Shown here piece by piece: positions 32,001-40,482 of a stretch of DNA of 64,000 bases (the first letter of the stretch is position 1; the number at the start of each line of letters is the position of its first letter). Made by a program: the position numbers and the translations under genes. Below the pieces are notes generated by a model. It saw nothing but the letters and a program-made list of their open reading frames with translations. It searched no databases and was not told the origin of the DNA. Source of the stretch: Pseudomonas sp. Bout1 (GTDB lineage Bacteria; Pseudomonadota; Gammaproteobacteria; Pseudomonadales; Pseudomonadaceae); contig NZ_JAVIWK010000001.1 in NCBI RefSeq assembly GCF_034314165.1, positions 5,161,001-5,225,000 of the forward strand, written 5' to 3'.

Positions 32001-32137
32001 TGGATGGTCGGGTAATCCACCTCCGGTAATGCCGACACCGACAGCAGGTGATACCCCAACAGGCCGAGCAACAGCACCGCGACCATCATCAAGGTGGTGG
32101 CCACAGGGCGTTCGATAAAGGGCCGCGAAATGTTCAT
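29075..32137 (-). CDS. muxB: RND efflux pump subunit, MdtB/MuxB type
   Basis: 1020 aa RND permease. The N-terminus ([20 protein letters not shown]) followed by [14 protein letters not shown] is typical of MdtB. The helix-4 aspartates are in [13 protein letters not shown]. It is expected to form a heterotrimer with the MuxC-type subunit and to use the proton gradient to expel drugs or metabolites such as novobiocin or bile salts in characterised relatives. The start lies 13 bp after the adaptor gene. Confidence 0.9.
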   Translation of the reverse strand: MNISRPFIERPVATTLMMVAVLLLGLLGYHLLSVSALPEVDYPTIQVFTQYPGASPDVVSSSITAPLERQLGEMPGLKSMNSTSSDGASVVTLQFDLSLSLDVAEQEVQAAINAAGTFLPANLPYPPVYSKVNPADAPVLTLSLTSDVLPLTKVEDLADTRLAQKISQITGVGLVTISGGQRPAVRVEANTSALNSLGLSIDDLRTSLGTANVNQAKGNIDGKFQAYSIGANDQLQSAEEYRDLVIAYKNGAPIRLSQIASSTQGPENPRQAAWTNSTPSIVLNIQRQPGANVIQVVDRVQQLLPKLRASLPGTLKVDVLTDRTQTIRASVTDVQYELAMAIALVVIVIFAFLRNVPATIIPAVTIPLTLVGTLAVAYALGFSLNNLTLMALTIAIGFVVDDAIVMIENITRYIEADDSPLEAALKGSEQIGFTIISLSIALIAVMIPLLFMGDVVGRLFREFAMTVAVTIVISAFISLTLTPMMCARMLKNKHEARRADFFDRINTHYVRGLDWVLAHRTLTLISIALTAALTLLILVIMPKGFFPEQDTGLIQGISQAAPTVSFQQMQTEQQRLAARILKDPAVQSLSSFVGIDQTNPTINQGNLLINLKPRGERDSASDVIRRLSDANADDAGIRLYLHSVQDLTLDATVSTTSYRLGLQATDPDELETWTTKLLAAIKQDPMFTDVQSQAMQFGNQIQLTFDRATASRLGITPQAIDDVLYDAFGQRQVSTIYTQLNQYHVVIATDHPPRNLPDLLTGLYVDIPGGGVAPLSSMATMQVVRAPVTINRLGQFPYADVSFNLAPGQTLGAAVTRLKDIEAKVGLPLSVQANLEGAAATFEQSLSNQVFLVVAAIVVVYLMLGILYESFVHPVTILSTLLSAALGALLALLVTGTQFDIIGLIGIVLLIGIVMKNGIMMVDFALELLREGGLSPTAAIRQAAELRFRPILMTSMASLFGAVPLALGTGIGSELRHPLGIAIIGGLLLSQLLTLFSTPVIFLAMHGLGQRFSRQPAEAV

Positions 32138-32150
32138 GCTCGGCAGCTCC

Positions 32151-33278
32151 TCACTGGGCGACGACCTTCACAGCCGATCCGTCATCCAGTTTGTCGGCGC
32201 CTTCGGTGATCACCTGCTCGCCCGGTTTGACCGCGTTTTCGAGTACTGCCGAGACATCGCCCATGGACGGGCCGGTTTTGATAGTGCGCAGGCTGGCCTT
32301 GTCGCCATTCACCACGAACACGAAATCTCCCTTGCTGCCATGCTGGATCGCCCGGGTGGGCACCACGGCAACCTGAGTCAAGGTGTCGGCTTTCAGGCGC
32401 GTATTGACGAACTGATTGGGAAAAAGCGCATTGCCCGAATCATCGAACTGCGCCTTGACCTTGATCGTGCCGGTGGTGGTGTCTACCTGGTTATCCAGGG
32501 CCAACAGGCTGCCAGTGGCCAGCAAGGCCTTTTTATTGCGGTCGTAGGCCAATACCGTCACGGCGCCACGGCCCAGGGCCTGGTTGATAGCGCCCAGGTC
32601 GTCCTCGGGCACGGCGAACACCACCGTGGCCGGGTTCATCTGGGTAATCACCACGATGCCGGTGGTACTGGTGGTGGTGACGTAGTTGCCCGGGTCTACC
32701 AGGCGCAGGCCCACCACACCGTCGACCGGCGAGGTGATGGTGCAGTAGCTGAGTTGCACTTCAAGGTTCTGCACATTGCCCTGGTCGGCGGCCACAGTGC
32801 CCAGTTGTTGCTGGACCAAAGAGGCCTGGGTGTCGACAGTTTGCTGGCTGGTGGAGCCGGCCTTGACCAGTTCGCGATAGCGCGCCAAATCGCGCTGGGC
32901 ATTGCTCAACACGGCCTGGTCGTGGGCCAGGGTGCCCTTGGCCACCGCCAGTTGGGCCTTGAGAGCACGGTCATCGATCCGCGCGATCACCTGGCCCTTA
33001 GTGACGTGCTGGCCTTCCTTGAACTCCACGCTGCTGAGGATCCCATCGACCTGGCTGACCACGGTCACGCTGCGCGTCGGGGTGACGGTGCCGAGGGCAT
33101 CGATGTACACCGGCACGTCCTGCAACACCACCGGCACCACGGCGACCGGTTCGCCGGTGGCGGGCGGCCTGCCTTTATGCCCACCCGCGAAGAAGTGCAA
33201 ACCCAAGGCAATCAACAACGCTACCAGTAACAACGTGCCAACTGCCCAGGCGAACGTACGTCGTCTGCTTTTCTCCAC
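32151..33278 (-). CDS. muxA: RND efflux periplasmic adaptor, MdtA/MuxA type
   Basis: 375 aa. The N-terminal anchor ([18 protein letters not shown]) is followed by a lipoyl-like half ([20 protein letters not shown]), an alpha-hairpin, the second lipoyl half ([13 protein letters not shown]), then beta-barrel and membrane-proximal domains. It is first in the operon and links the two pumps to the outer-membrane channel. The 174-bp gap upstream separates it from the phosphatase cluster and should contain its promoter; no two-component regulator is adjacent. Confidence 0.9.
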   Translation of the reverse strand: MEKSRRRTFAWAVGTLLLVALLIALGLHFFAGGHKGRPPATGEPVAVVPVVLQDVPVYIDALGTVTPTRSVTVVSQVDGILSSVEFKEGQHVTKGQVIARIDDRALKAQLAVAKGTLAHDQAVLSNAQRDLARYRELVKAGSTSQQTVDTQASLVQQQLGTVAADQGNVQNLEVQLSYCTITSPVDGVVGLRLVDPGNYVTTTSTTGIVVITQMNPATVVFAVPEDDLGAINQALGRGAVTVLAYDRNKKALLATGSLLALDNQVDTTTGTIKVKAQFDDSGNALFPNQFVNTRLKADTLTQVAVVPTRAIQHGSKGDFVFVVNGDKASLRTIKTGPSMGDVSAVLENAVKPGEQVITEGADKLDDGSAVKVVAQ

Positions 33279-33420
33279 GGTTTTTCTCTCGAACGCCGAA
33301 ATCAGGATGGAGCGATCGCACCCTTTGGCTGATCGCTGCCCTGAACTCTAGCAGCGCGTTCGACGTGTGCCTGTACGACCGTGAATACGTTCAGCATCAA
33401 GACAGACATAGTCAGCCGCA

Positions 33421-33439
33421 GCCCCCGAGGCACGGGGGC
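33421..33439 (-). terminator. Hairpin at the 3' end of the phosphatase operon
   Basis: GCCCCCG (33421-33427) pairs with CGGGGGC (33433-33439) across a five-base loop, about 14 bp beyond the stop of the last phosphatase gene. The stem is very GC-rich, but there is no T-run, so termination efficiency is uncertain. Confidence 0.4.
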
Positions 33440-33452
33440 CGCGTACCGATCA

Positions 33453-34742
33453 TCAACGATAGCTGTAGGCCGTCAGCGCCGTACGGTCAATGTGCTGTTC
33501 CAGGCGTTTGAGCGCTACGTCCATCGGGCACAGCAAACCTGCCTGGGTGCGAACACAGCCTTCGCCGCTGGCAAGGTCTGCATGCAAGGGCGGCTGCGCC
33601 GTGGCCAGTGGTGCCAACTGGCGGATCTGGTCCAGGGATTGCGCCTCGAACGCCACCCGCAGGAAATAGCGCCCGGTCTTAAGCTGCTTGTAGCGTTCGA
33701 ATTGCAGGCTGCCTACCGGCGGAATGTTGCCTTCGAGGTAGTCGCCCAGGGCCCAGCGAAAACCCAGCATCGTACGCAGGTAGGAGATGTTGGTGTCGTG
33801 GGCGACCAGTAGGGTAAACCGCGCGTCCGGCGGGTTACCCAAGGCATCATTGACGGCCTGGGGAGTGCCCTGTTTGAGGGCCAGGGAAATCTGATTCATC
33901 AACTGCGAGCCGCCACGGCTGGCGATGTAGAGGCTGTCGTTGATGAAGTCGTACTTGGCCTTGGTCAACGTGGTCAATTGCGCCACCTGCGCTGGCGTGA
34001 CGCCTTGGCCGAACGCAACCTGGTCCAAGGGCAGGCCTTCGCTGTATTCCAGGCGGAAGGTTTCCCCAAGATTGGCTTCAAGACTCAAGCCTTTGATTGC
34101 CACACGACCCTCTTCATCTTCGACCAATTGCCAGGGTTGGTCGCGGTATTGGCACGCTGTGGCCTCAGCGCAAATGACGTTGCGCAACTGCTGTTCGGCG
34201 CCGCGGTAGCGGGCCTGGGCGCCAGCAACACTGCCGCCCATGCGCGCGAGCACACTGTCTTCGGCGCGCTGGGGATCGAGGCGGGCAAACGGCATTTTAT
34301 CGGCCTGGAACAACGCGTCCTTGTCGCCCTGCACCACGCTCGGTTGCAAGCCGCATCCGGGGAACAGGCCGTCGAGCAACGCCGTGGCGGTGGCCTGGGT
34401 CCGTTGCAAGGGGCTGGCGCGCACAAATACTTCGCCAGGGGCCGGGCAGCCGTTGGGCAACAAGCCCGCAGCGCGCAGCACCTGGCCACGGTAGCGACCC
34501 ATTTCCACCGCCGCCGCGTAGCCATGGCCGGTCAGGTGTCCGTCTGGCACCGACCACTTCGGCAACTCGCGGCCGGTGACCTTGGCCAGTTTCGCACTGT
34601 CGGTGGGCGGTCGCACGCCATGGCGGCTGACCTGCACCACCTTGTCCAGCACAAAACCGTCGGCGGGCGCGGCCTGCACCGAATGCACCGAGACCACGCC
34701 CAGCAATAACAAAGGGATGACGCGTGTGAGAAAAGACAACAT
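33453..34742 (-). CDS. Periplasmic histidine acid phosphatase 1 (phytase family)
   Basis: 429 aa. The signal peptide ends near SVQAA. The branch-2 histidine phosphatase signature RHGVRPP (residues 40-46, nucleophile His41) and the distal proton donor AHDTN (His315-Asp316) are both present, as in AppA and glucose-1-phosphatase. Six cysteines in CPAP, FPGC, VICAEATAC and near the C-terminus suggest disulfides. Enzymes of this branch strip phosphates from phytate or sugar phosphates in the periplasm. The gene is last in a same-strand set with a paralogue, a porin, an OPA antiporter and an inositol-phosphatase-like gene. Substrate assignment rests on the context. Confidence 0.88.
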   Translation of the reverse strand: MLSFLTRVIPLLLLGVVSVHSVQAAPADGFVLDKVVQVSRHGVRPPTDSAKLAKVTGRELPKWSVPDGHLTGHGYAAAVEMGRYRGQVLRAAGLLPNGCPAPGEVFVRASPLQRTQATATALLDGLFPGCGLQPSVVQGDKDALFQADKMPFARLDPQRAEDSVLARMGGSVAGAQARYRGAEQQLRNVICAEATACQYRDQPWQLVEDEEGRVAIKGLSLEANLGETFRLEYSEGLPLDQVAFGQGVTPAQVAQLTTLTKAKYDFINDSLYIASRGGSQLMNQISLALKQGTPQAVNDALGNPPDARFTLLVAHDTNISYLRTMLGFRWALGDYLEGNIPPVGSLQFERYKQLKTGRYFLRVAFEAQSLDQIRQLAPLATAQPPLHADLASGEGCVRTQAGLLCPMDVALKRLEQHIDRTALTAYSYR

Positions 34743-34773
34743 ACAAGCATCCTGTTTCGGGTGAACGTACGAG

Positions 34774-34802
34774 CCATTCCCGCTCATGGCAAACGGGAAT
34801 GG
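34774..34802. other. Hairpin between the two phosphatase genes
   Basis: A 9-bp perfect inverted repeat (CCATTCCCG at 34774-34782, CGGGAATGG at 34794-34802) with an 11-nt loop lies between the stop of the upstream phosphatase gene and the start of the downstream one. There is no T-run on either strand. It could stabilise the upstream transcript or attenuate expression of the second paralogue. Confidence 0.6.
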
Positions 34803-34812
34803 CCGCGCAGGG

Positions 34813-36090
34813 TCAAGGGTAGCGGTAAGCCGTCAGCGCCGAGCGGTCAATTGCATGGCCCGTGCGTTCGACGAATTGCGCGATCGGGCACAGGGTGCCG
34901 ACAGCGGTGTGTTGGCAGCCAGGCTGATCGAAGTCCACCTGCAACGGCGGGTGCGCTGCGTCCAAGGGCTGCAGCGCGCGGATCTGGTCCATGCCCTGGG
35001 TAATGAACCGCGTGCGGACAAAACGCTCACCGGTCTGGCTGTCGCGGTACCGTTCAAACGCCAGTGTGCCGGTGGGCGGGATATTGCCCGGTTGGTACTC
35101 GCCAAGCTGCCAGGTAAAGCCGAGCATGGTGCGCAGGTGCGAGATATTCGTGTCGTGGGCCACCAGCATCAACAGGCGCGCGGGCGGCGGGTTGCCCAGT
35201 GGGTCATTTTTTTCCAGCACCGTGCCCTGCTCCAGGGCCAGCACAATCTGGTTCATCAACTGCGAACCCCCACGGCTGGCAATGTAGGCCGTGTCATTGA
35301 TGAAGTCGTATTTGGCCCTGTGCAAGCGCCCCAGTGCCGAGACTTGTGCTGCATCCTTGGCGTGACCAAAGGCCACGTCGGCCAGGGGCATGCCTTCGCT
35401 GTATTGCAGGCGAATGGTCTCGGCCATGGACGAGGCCTTGTCCAGGCCTTTGATCTTGAAGCGCCCGCCATCGCCTTCCTTCAGTGCCCAAGGCGTATCG
35501 AAGAACGGGCAGGCTTTGCCGGTTTCGCACACAGCGTCTTTCAGGCGTTCCAGGTCCGGTCGCAAGCGCTCCTGGGCCGCTTGAAGAGTGCCGCCGAGGG
35601 CTTCAAGTATCTGCGCCTTGGCAATGACCGGGTCGAGTTTGGCGAAGGGCATTTCATCAGTCTGGAACAACGGGTCAGGCTTGGTCCGCGCCCGGGCCTT
35701 TTCGCCACAACCGGGGAACATGCCGTCCAGCAGCGCGGCGGCGGTGGCGCGGGTGCGCTGCTTGGGGCTGGCGACGGCGACCACACTCCCAGGTGGCGGG
35801 CAGCCGTTAGCCAGCAGTCCCGCAGTGCGGTAATGGGCCGCCTGCCAGGCGCCCATCTGGCTGGCCGCCAGGTAGCCATGGCCGGTCAGTTCGCCGTCCT
35901 GCACCAGCCACGGCGTCCAGTCGCGGCCCGTGGCCTGCACCAGCTTGTCGGTGTCGGTGGGCGAGCGCACGCCATGGCGGCTGACCTGCACGGCTTTTTC
36001 CAGCACATAGTGGCTGTTTTCGGCGGCCTGAAGGCCCGCACACAGCGTGAGCAAGACGATGGCCAGGCCCGTTCGTTTGAATACGGTCAT
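34813..36090 (-). CDS. Periplasmic histidine acid phosphatase 2 (phytase family)
   Basis: 425 aa from the ATG at 36090. The signal peptide ends near GLQAA. The RHGVRSP motif (residues 38-44) and AHDTN near the C-terminus mark an active branch-2 histidine phosphatase. It aligns along its whole length with the downstream gene (shared blocks HGVR.PTD, NPPPAR/NPPDAR, ASRGGSQLMNQI, IDR.ALTAY.Y), so the pair arose by tandem duplication. The two have diverged enough to differ in phosphate-position preference or substrate, which would suit stepwise phytate hydrolysis. Its start is 16 bp from the porin gene. Confidence 0.88.
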   Translation of the reverse strand: MTVFKRTGLAIVLLTLCAGLQAAENSHYVLEKAVQVSRHGVRSPTDTDKLVQATGRDWTPWLVQDGELTGHGYLAASQMGAWQAAHYRTAGLLANGCPPPGSVVAVASPKQRTRATAAALLDGMFPGCGEKARARTKPDPLFQTDEMPFAKLDPVIAKAQILEALGGTLQAAQERLRPDLERLKDAVCETGKACPFFDTPWALKEGDGGRFKIKGLDKASSMAETIRLQYSEGMPLADVAFGHAKDAAQVSALGRLHRAKYDFINDTAYIASRGGSQLMNQIVLALEQGTVLEKNDPLGNPPPARLLMLVAHDTNISHLRTMLGFTWQLGEYQPGNIPPTGTLAFERYRDSQTGERFVRTRFITQGMDQIRALQPLDAAHPPLQVDFDQPGCQHTAVGTLCPIAQFVERTGHAIDRSALTAYRYP

Positions 36091-36106
36091 GCGCAGTCTC
36101 CCTTGA

Positions 36107-36826
36107 TCAGAATTCATATTTGAAACCCAGGCGATAACGCGCCTGGCGCTGGTCGGTGTTCTTGTCGACGTACACGTCGGCGACTTCCAGGTACGGCGTA
36201 AATTGTTTGTTGACCTTGTACTCAAACAACACCTTATTGCTGTAGTTAGTCTTGGTGCCGTCAAACACGACTTGGTCGCTGTAAATTTGTTTGCGGCCGA
36301 CACCTACCGACAACGGCCCAAATTTGTATTTGGCACCCAACTCAATCACATTATCTTTTTTATCCTCCTTGCCCGACGCGTCGTAGTTAGTGAGCTTGTA
36401 GTAATAGCCCGGCGTAATGGAGAACTTTTCAGTGAGGGCGTAAGAAACTTTCAACGAGGGTTTATAGGACTTTTTGTCCTTGGCCACGGCATACGTGAAC
36501 TTGGGCTTGACCTTCCAGTGCGGCCCCAGCTTGTGGCTGTACTTGACCTTGGCCTTGAGTTCGTCCTTGGTCAGGCGCGAAAACGCCTTGCCGGGCTGGC
36601 CGTCCTTGTCGGGCGCGGTGTTCATCACCGACTCGAACGAGAACGCCAGCCCATTGTCGAGTGCCTGGGTGAGCATGACTTTGTCTTTATGCTCGCGATC
36701 GACTTCCGAATACTGATGTTGGTAATCAAGTTCCAGGGCCTGGACGGTGGTAGAGGCTACCATCACACCGATCAACGAGATCCGCCTGATGGCTTTCTTG
36801 TTAGGGTTAACGCTCATTTTTTTCAT
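36107..36826 (-). CDS. KdgM-like outer-membrane porin, lysine-rich
   Basis: 239 aa from the ATG at 36826. The signal peptide ends after TTVQA. The mature part alternates beta strands and closes with GFKYEF, whose terminal phenylalanine is the outer-membrane insertion signal. It looks like the KdgM/NanC family of small 12-stranded porins for acidic oligosaccharides. I count 31 lysines in about 209 mature residues, giving a very basic channel suited to anionic solutes. The gene lies between the OPA antiporter and phosphatase genes, so uptake of a polyphosphorylated compound such as phytate is plausible; direct evidence is lacking. Confidence 0.78.
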   Translation of the reverse strand: MKKMSVNPNKKAIRRISLIGVMVASTTVQALELDYQHQYSEVDREHKDKVMLTQALDNGLAFSFESVMNTAPDKDGQPGKAFSRLTKDELKAKVKYSHKLGPHWKVKPKFTYAVAKDKKSYKPSLKVSYALTEKFSITPGYYYKLTNYDASGKEDKKDNVIELGAKYKFGPLSVGVGRKQIYSDQVVFDGTKTNYSNKVLFEYKVNKQFTPYLEVADVYVDKNTDQRQARYRLGFKYEF

Positions 36827-36939
36827 CTTCGCACCTGTTATTTTTATTTTTAATGTCAAGACAACTTCCCACGACGGCTTTCCAGACGCGCAGACGTACT
36901 CCTTGTTGCTCACTCGGATTGTTCTGAAACAAGGGTTTA

Positions 36940-38301
36940 TCAGTCAGTTAAAGGCTTGGCCAACGCATGCCGTTGCCGGCGGTAAACCTGCCCGGAAAAC
37001 AGCGCGGTCATCAGTACCGAGACCAGTGAGGCACCGATCCAGAACAGCGACAAAGTATGGAAGTCGTACAGCTTGCTGCCGTCTGCGGCCAGGGTGGTGC
37101 CGTGCTCGATCAGCACACCGGTAAGAATTTCACCCGCCGCCGCCCCCGCATAACTGGCGATCCCGATCATGCCCAGTGCCGCACCGGCAGCGCTTTTGGC
37201 GGCGATGTCCACGGCCATCAAACCGCCGAGGAAACACAGCAATGCGCCCATGGACAAGCCAAACAGCATCATCGCCGCCGCGTCCAGCCAGTAATGGCCA
37301 CCCGGCAGGAACAACATCATCCCCAGGGAGGCACTGTTCATCAGGCCAAACAGAACCGCCAGGCCATGGCGCCGGCCACTGAAGAAACGGTCGGAGATCA
37401 GCCCGCTCAACCCTGTGCCGACAATCCCGAATACGCCGGTAATGGAGATCAGCGCCGAGGCCGACAGCGTGGTGTAGCCCTTGGCGTTCTCAAGGAAAAA
37501 CACGCCCCAGGAAATCACTGCATAACGGCCGATGTACATCAGGCACGACGCCAGCGCCAGCAACCACAGCGCCGGGTTCTTCAGCAGCGCCAGTTGTGCG
37601 CCCCATTTGCCGAGGGTCTTGGAGACCATTTCGGTACGGCCGCCGTCGACTTCGGCAAAGCCTGCGCTTTGCGGCGAGTCGGCCATGAACAAGTAAATCA
37701 GCAACATACCCAGCAACCCCATCGCGGTGGCCAGCCAGTAACCGTATTGCCAACCCCAGGTCACGATCATCGCCGCGACCGCAATGTAGGTCAGTGCTTC
37801 GCCGAGGCTGTGGGCAATCGACCAGAAGCCATAGAACGTGCCCCGCTCCTTGTCCGAATACCAGCGCGACAGCGAGACCACGCACGGCCCCACACCCATG
37901 GATTGGGCCCAACCGTTGATCCCCCAGGCGATGGTCAGGATCACGGCGTTGGTGGTCAGGCCCATGCACGCATTGACCACTGCGCTGATCAACAAGCCAA
38001 GCATCATGAAGCGTCGCACATTGGCGTGGTCCGCCAGGAAGCCATTGACCAGCTTGCCCACGGCATAGGTGAAAAACAGCGCCGAGCCGATCATGCCCAG
38101 TTGCGTCGGGCTGAGGATGTTCTGGGCCACCATTGCAGGCTTGGCAACGTTGAAGGAAAGCCTGCACACGTAGAACAGCGCATAGCTCAAGGACATGGAT
38201 AAAAAGGTCAGCCAGCGTGCGCGGCGAAACCTGCGGCCATCGGGGTCGTCGACACCGGGCCTGGCCGGTGCGGCATGGAACAGTTGCAGGATGGATCTCA
38301 T
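36940..38301 (-). CDS. Organophosphate:phosphate antiporter (OPA family)
   Basis: 453 aa major-facilitator protein of the GlpT/UhpT/UhpC group. The two arginines that bind the phosphate group in GlpT have counterparts here: Arg47 in FYVCRLSF (helix 1) and Arg259 in YIGRYAVISW (helix 7). Lys83 (VGKLVNGF) and His164 (SIAHSLGEAL) match other conserved GlpT residues. The family signature WAQSMGVGP...RWYSDKERGTFYGFW is clear. It should exchange an organic monophosphate ester for inorganic phosphate. Lying between a monophosphatase-like gene and periplasmic phosphatases, it is a likely importer of their partially dephosphorylated product. Confidence 0.85.
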   Translation of the reverse strand: MRSILQLFHAAPARPGVDDPDGRRFRRARWLTFLSMSLSYALFYVCRLSFNVAKPAMVAQNILSPTQLGMIGSALFFTYAVGKLVNGFLADHANVRRFMMLGLLISAVVNACMGLTTNAVILTIAWGINGWAQSMGVGPCVVSLSRWYSDKERGTFYGFWSIAHSLGEALTYIAVAAMIVTWGWQYGYWLATAMGLLGMLLIYLFMADSPQSAGFAEVDGGRTEMVSKTLGKWGAQLALLKNPALWLLALASCLMYIGRYAVISWGVFFLENAKGYTTLSASALISITGVFGIVGTGLSGLISDRFFSGRRHGLAVLFGLMNSASLGMMLFLPGGHYWLDAAAMMLFGLSMGALLCFLGGLMAVDIAAKSAAGAALGMIGIASYAGAAAGEILTGVLIEHGTTLAADGSKLYDFHTLSLFWIGASLVSVLMTALFSGQVYRRQRHALAKPLTD

Positions 38302-38349
38302 GGCGGACAGTCTCCTATTGTTATTATTAGCTGTACGTTGAAGCGAGAC

Positions 38350-39174
38350 TCAGGCCTCCAGTGACGGGCCGATCAGGCCAGCCAGTTGCGGGTAGACCTG
38401 AGGGCTGGCCACCAGCAGTGGGTTGCCACTGAGCAAGCCATCGCCCCGCAGGAAATCACTGCAGCGCCCACCGGCCTCACTGACCAGCACCAGCCCTGCT
38501 GCACAGTCCCAACTGTTGATATGGGTTTCGTAGTAGCCCACCAGCCGGCCGGCCGCGACATAGGCAATCATCAAGGCGCCGGAGCCGTTGCGGATGAACA
38601 TGCCGCCGCTCTCCAGCAACCCGCAAAGAAACGGAATGAAGTGCTCTTTGCCACGTCGGTGGGAAGTGCCAACGCCGGTCACGCCGTAGCGAATATCCGC
38701 GGCCTGGCTGACACGAATCGGCGTGTCGTTGACGTAGGCGCCCAGGCCACGGCAGGCGTGGAAAAGTTCGTTATGGTTGGCGTCCGCTACTGCACCCAGC
38801 CAGGGCTGGCCGTCCACCAACAAGCCGATGGACACACACCAGGTGTGCAGGCCGTTGACGAAGCAACTGGTGCCGTCGATCGGGTCTACCACCCATACGC
38901 AGCGGGCCTGCAATCCGTCGGCGCCGCCCTCCTCGCCGACAAACCCGTCCGCGGGGAACTGCTCGGCCAGACGCGCCTTGATAAACACCTCCAGTTCCCG
39001 GTCAGCGACGCTGACGACGTCCTGGGGTACCGAATCCTTGTGCTCAACGTTCAACTGCTCGCGCTGACGGTAATACGCCATACCGCGTTGGGCCGCCTCA
39101 CTGGCGACCTCACGTGCCAAGGCATACCGTGCTGCCAGCTCATCCAGGTCCGATAACGTCTGTGCCTGACTCAT
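38350..39174 (-). CDS. Inositol-monophosphatase-family phosphatase
   Basis: 274 aa from the ATG at 39174, after AGAGG. The Mg2+-dependent phosphatase motifs of the IMPase/FBPase/CysQ superfamily are present: GEEGG (80-84), WVVDPIDGTSCFVNG (94-108, metal ligands Asp97 and Asp100) and NSWDCAAG (220-227, Asp223). No signal peptide is seen, so it acts in the cytoplasm. It is the first structural gene after the 22-bp palindrome and leads the operon with the OPA antiporter. That suggests it cleaves the imported monophosphate, for example myo-inositol phosphate to inositol. It is not SuhB, which lies in another context. Confidence 0.85.
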   Translation of the reverse strand: MSQAQTLSDLDELAARYALAREVASEAAQRGMAYYRQREQLNVEHKDSVPQDVVSVADRELEVFIKARLAEQFPADGFVGEEGGADGLQARCVWVVDPIDGTSCFVNGLHTWCVSIGLLVDGQPWLGAVADANHNELFHACRGLGAYVNDTPIRVSQAADIRYGVTGVGTSHRRGKEHFIPFLCGLLESGGMFIRNGSGALMIAYVAAGRLVGYYETHINSWDCAAGLVLVSEAGGRCSDFLRGDGLLSGNPLLVASPQVYPQLAGLIGPSLEA

Positions 39175-39193
39175 AAACCCAACCTCTAAACGC

Positions 39194-39215
39194 TGATTGC
39201 ACACGTGTGCAATCA
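39194..39215. promoter_or_regulatory. Perfect 22-bp palindrome, probable LacI-family operator
   Basis: The left half is TGATTGCACAC and the right half is its exact reverse complement, giving a central CG step as LacI/GalR operators usually have. It lies 20 bp before the start codon of the inositol-phosphatase-like gene and downstream of the LacI-type regulator gene. On the minus strand a weak promoter (TTGCCT, 17 bp, GATGAT) would have its -10 overlapping the palindrome, fitting repression. Confidence 0.75.
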
Positions 39216-39321
39216 TCCTGGAAAAAAAAGTGAAGGCAAGCCCTTTGCGAAGGCCAACCGATCACCGATTACTGCTCATACAACACGAAATAAATTTTCT
39301 CTTCAAGTAGGTTATGAAATT

Positions 39322-40338
39322 TTATTTCTGAATTAGCGTACTGCCGCGCTCAATCAACGTCACCGGCACCGGCTCAAACTGCGCGATCCGCATGAAATTC
39401 TCGCCGCGGGCCACAATCGCATTCACCGCCCGTTGCGCCAACTGCACACTGTCTTGACGCACAGTGGTCAGGTCGTAGGCCAGTTGCGAGGCTTGGGCGA
39501 TGTCGTCAAACCCGATCACCTGCACCTGTTGCGGCACTTGTATGTTCAAGGTGAAGCGCAGCGCATCGAGTGCGCCCAGGGCCAACATATCGGTCGCACA
39601 AAAGATTCCATCGGGACCCTCGCCCTGGCTGAACAACGCCAGCAATGCCTGGATTCCGCCCTGGTAGCCCGGGGTTTCATTGAACACCGTCTGCGCTTCG
39701 AGGCCGTCTTCGGCCAAGCGTTCGGCAAACCCCAACCAGCGCTCCCGGCTACTGAAGTTATGCTCGCCCTGGCCAATGAACGCCAGGCGCCGGGCACCAC
39801 CCTTCAACAGCGCCTCGGCCGCCATTCGCCCGCCGGCCCGGTTATCACTGCCGACGACTTCAGCGCCGGCCAGCTCATGGCCACGGTTGATCATGGCCAC
39901 GGGAATCTGCCGGTCCAGGTAGTGCTGGACCACCGACAAGGGTGGCGAGGCCGAGGTCAGGATCACCCCGGCAATCTGGTAACTCAGCAAGGCGTGCAAC
40001 GACTGCTCAAGCTGCTGCGGATCGTCGGCATTCATCAGCAACGGCATCAAGCCGCGACGGCTCAGGCTATGGGCGATGGGGCTCAAGAGGCTGGCGCGAA
40101 AGGCGCTGTCAAAACCGGCGGTGACCACGCCGACAAAGTTACTGCTGCCCTTGTTCATGGTGCGGGCGATCATGTTGACCTGATAACCCAGGGCCTTGGC
40201 TGCGGCCATTACTTTTTCGCGGGTAGCAGGGGCCACGCTGGCGCCGGCGGTAAACGTACGCGAGACCGCCGACCGGGACACACCGGCATGCCGGGCCACA
40301 TCAAGGGAGGTAATCACGTTTTTGTCAGAAGCGTCCAT
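39322..40338 (-). CDS. LacI-family transcriptional regulator
   Basis: 338 aa from the ATG at 40338; a GTG at 40353 is possible but has no ribosome-binding site. The N-terminal helix-turn-helix SLDVARHAGVSRSAVSRTF is followed by the hinge and a periplasmic-binding-protein-like sensor domain (from about 65) with NRAGGRMAAEALL and VIGFDDIAQAS. The gene is immediately upstream of, and on the same strand as, the phosphatase/porin/antiporter operon, and a perfect palindrome lies between them. It is therefore the likely local repressor, with an inositol or sugar phosphate as candidate effector. Confidence 0.88.
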   Translation of the reverse strand: MDASDKNVITSLDVARHAGVSRSAVSRTFTAGASVAPATREKVMAAAKALGYQVNMIARTMNKGSSNFVGVVTAGFDSAFRASLLSPIAHSLSRRGLMPLLMNADDPQQLEQSLHALLSYQIAGVILTSASPPLSVVQHYLDRQIPVAMINRGHELAGAEVVGSDNRAGGRMAAEALLKGGARRLAFIGQGEHNFSSRERWLGFAERLAEDGLEAQTVFNETPGYQGGIQALLALFSQGEGPDGIFCATDMLALGALDALRFTLNIQVPQQVQVIGFDDIAQASQLAYDLTTVRQDSVQLAQRAVNAIVARGENFMRIAQFEPVPVTLIERGSTLIQK

Positions 40339-40482
40339 GGTCAACCCGCCCACTGCGAAAGAGGCGTTACGTTAATGGCAAACGCACCTCAAGGAAAGCG
40401 CGCAACGGTGCATTCTTGAGGCCCGCGCAAAGCCGGTGCTACCATGCCCCACCGCCTGTCTTGGCAAGGAACCTCCCGGTCT

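Noticed and set aside
34743..34787. Longer start for phosphatase 1
   Set aside because: It would bury the signal peptide behind 15 polar residues and overlap the intercistronic hairpin.
38350..39174. The IMPase-family gene as suhB or cysQ
   Set aside because: Its place at the head of the phosphatase/OPA operon, behind a LacI operator, and its unusual SCFVNG after the DPIDGT motif do not match those housekeeping genes' contexts.
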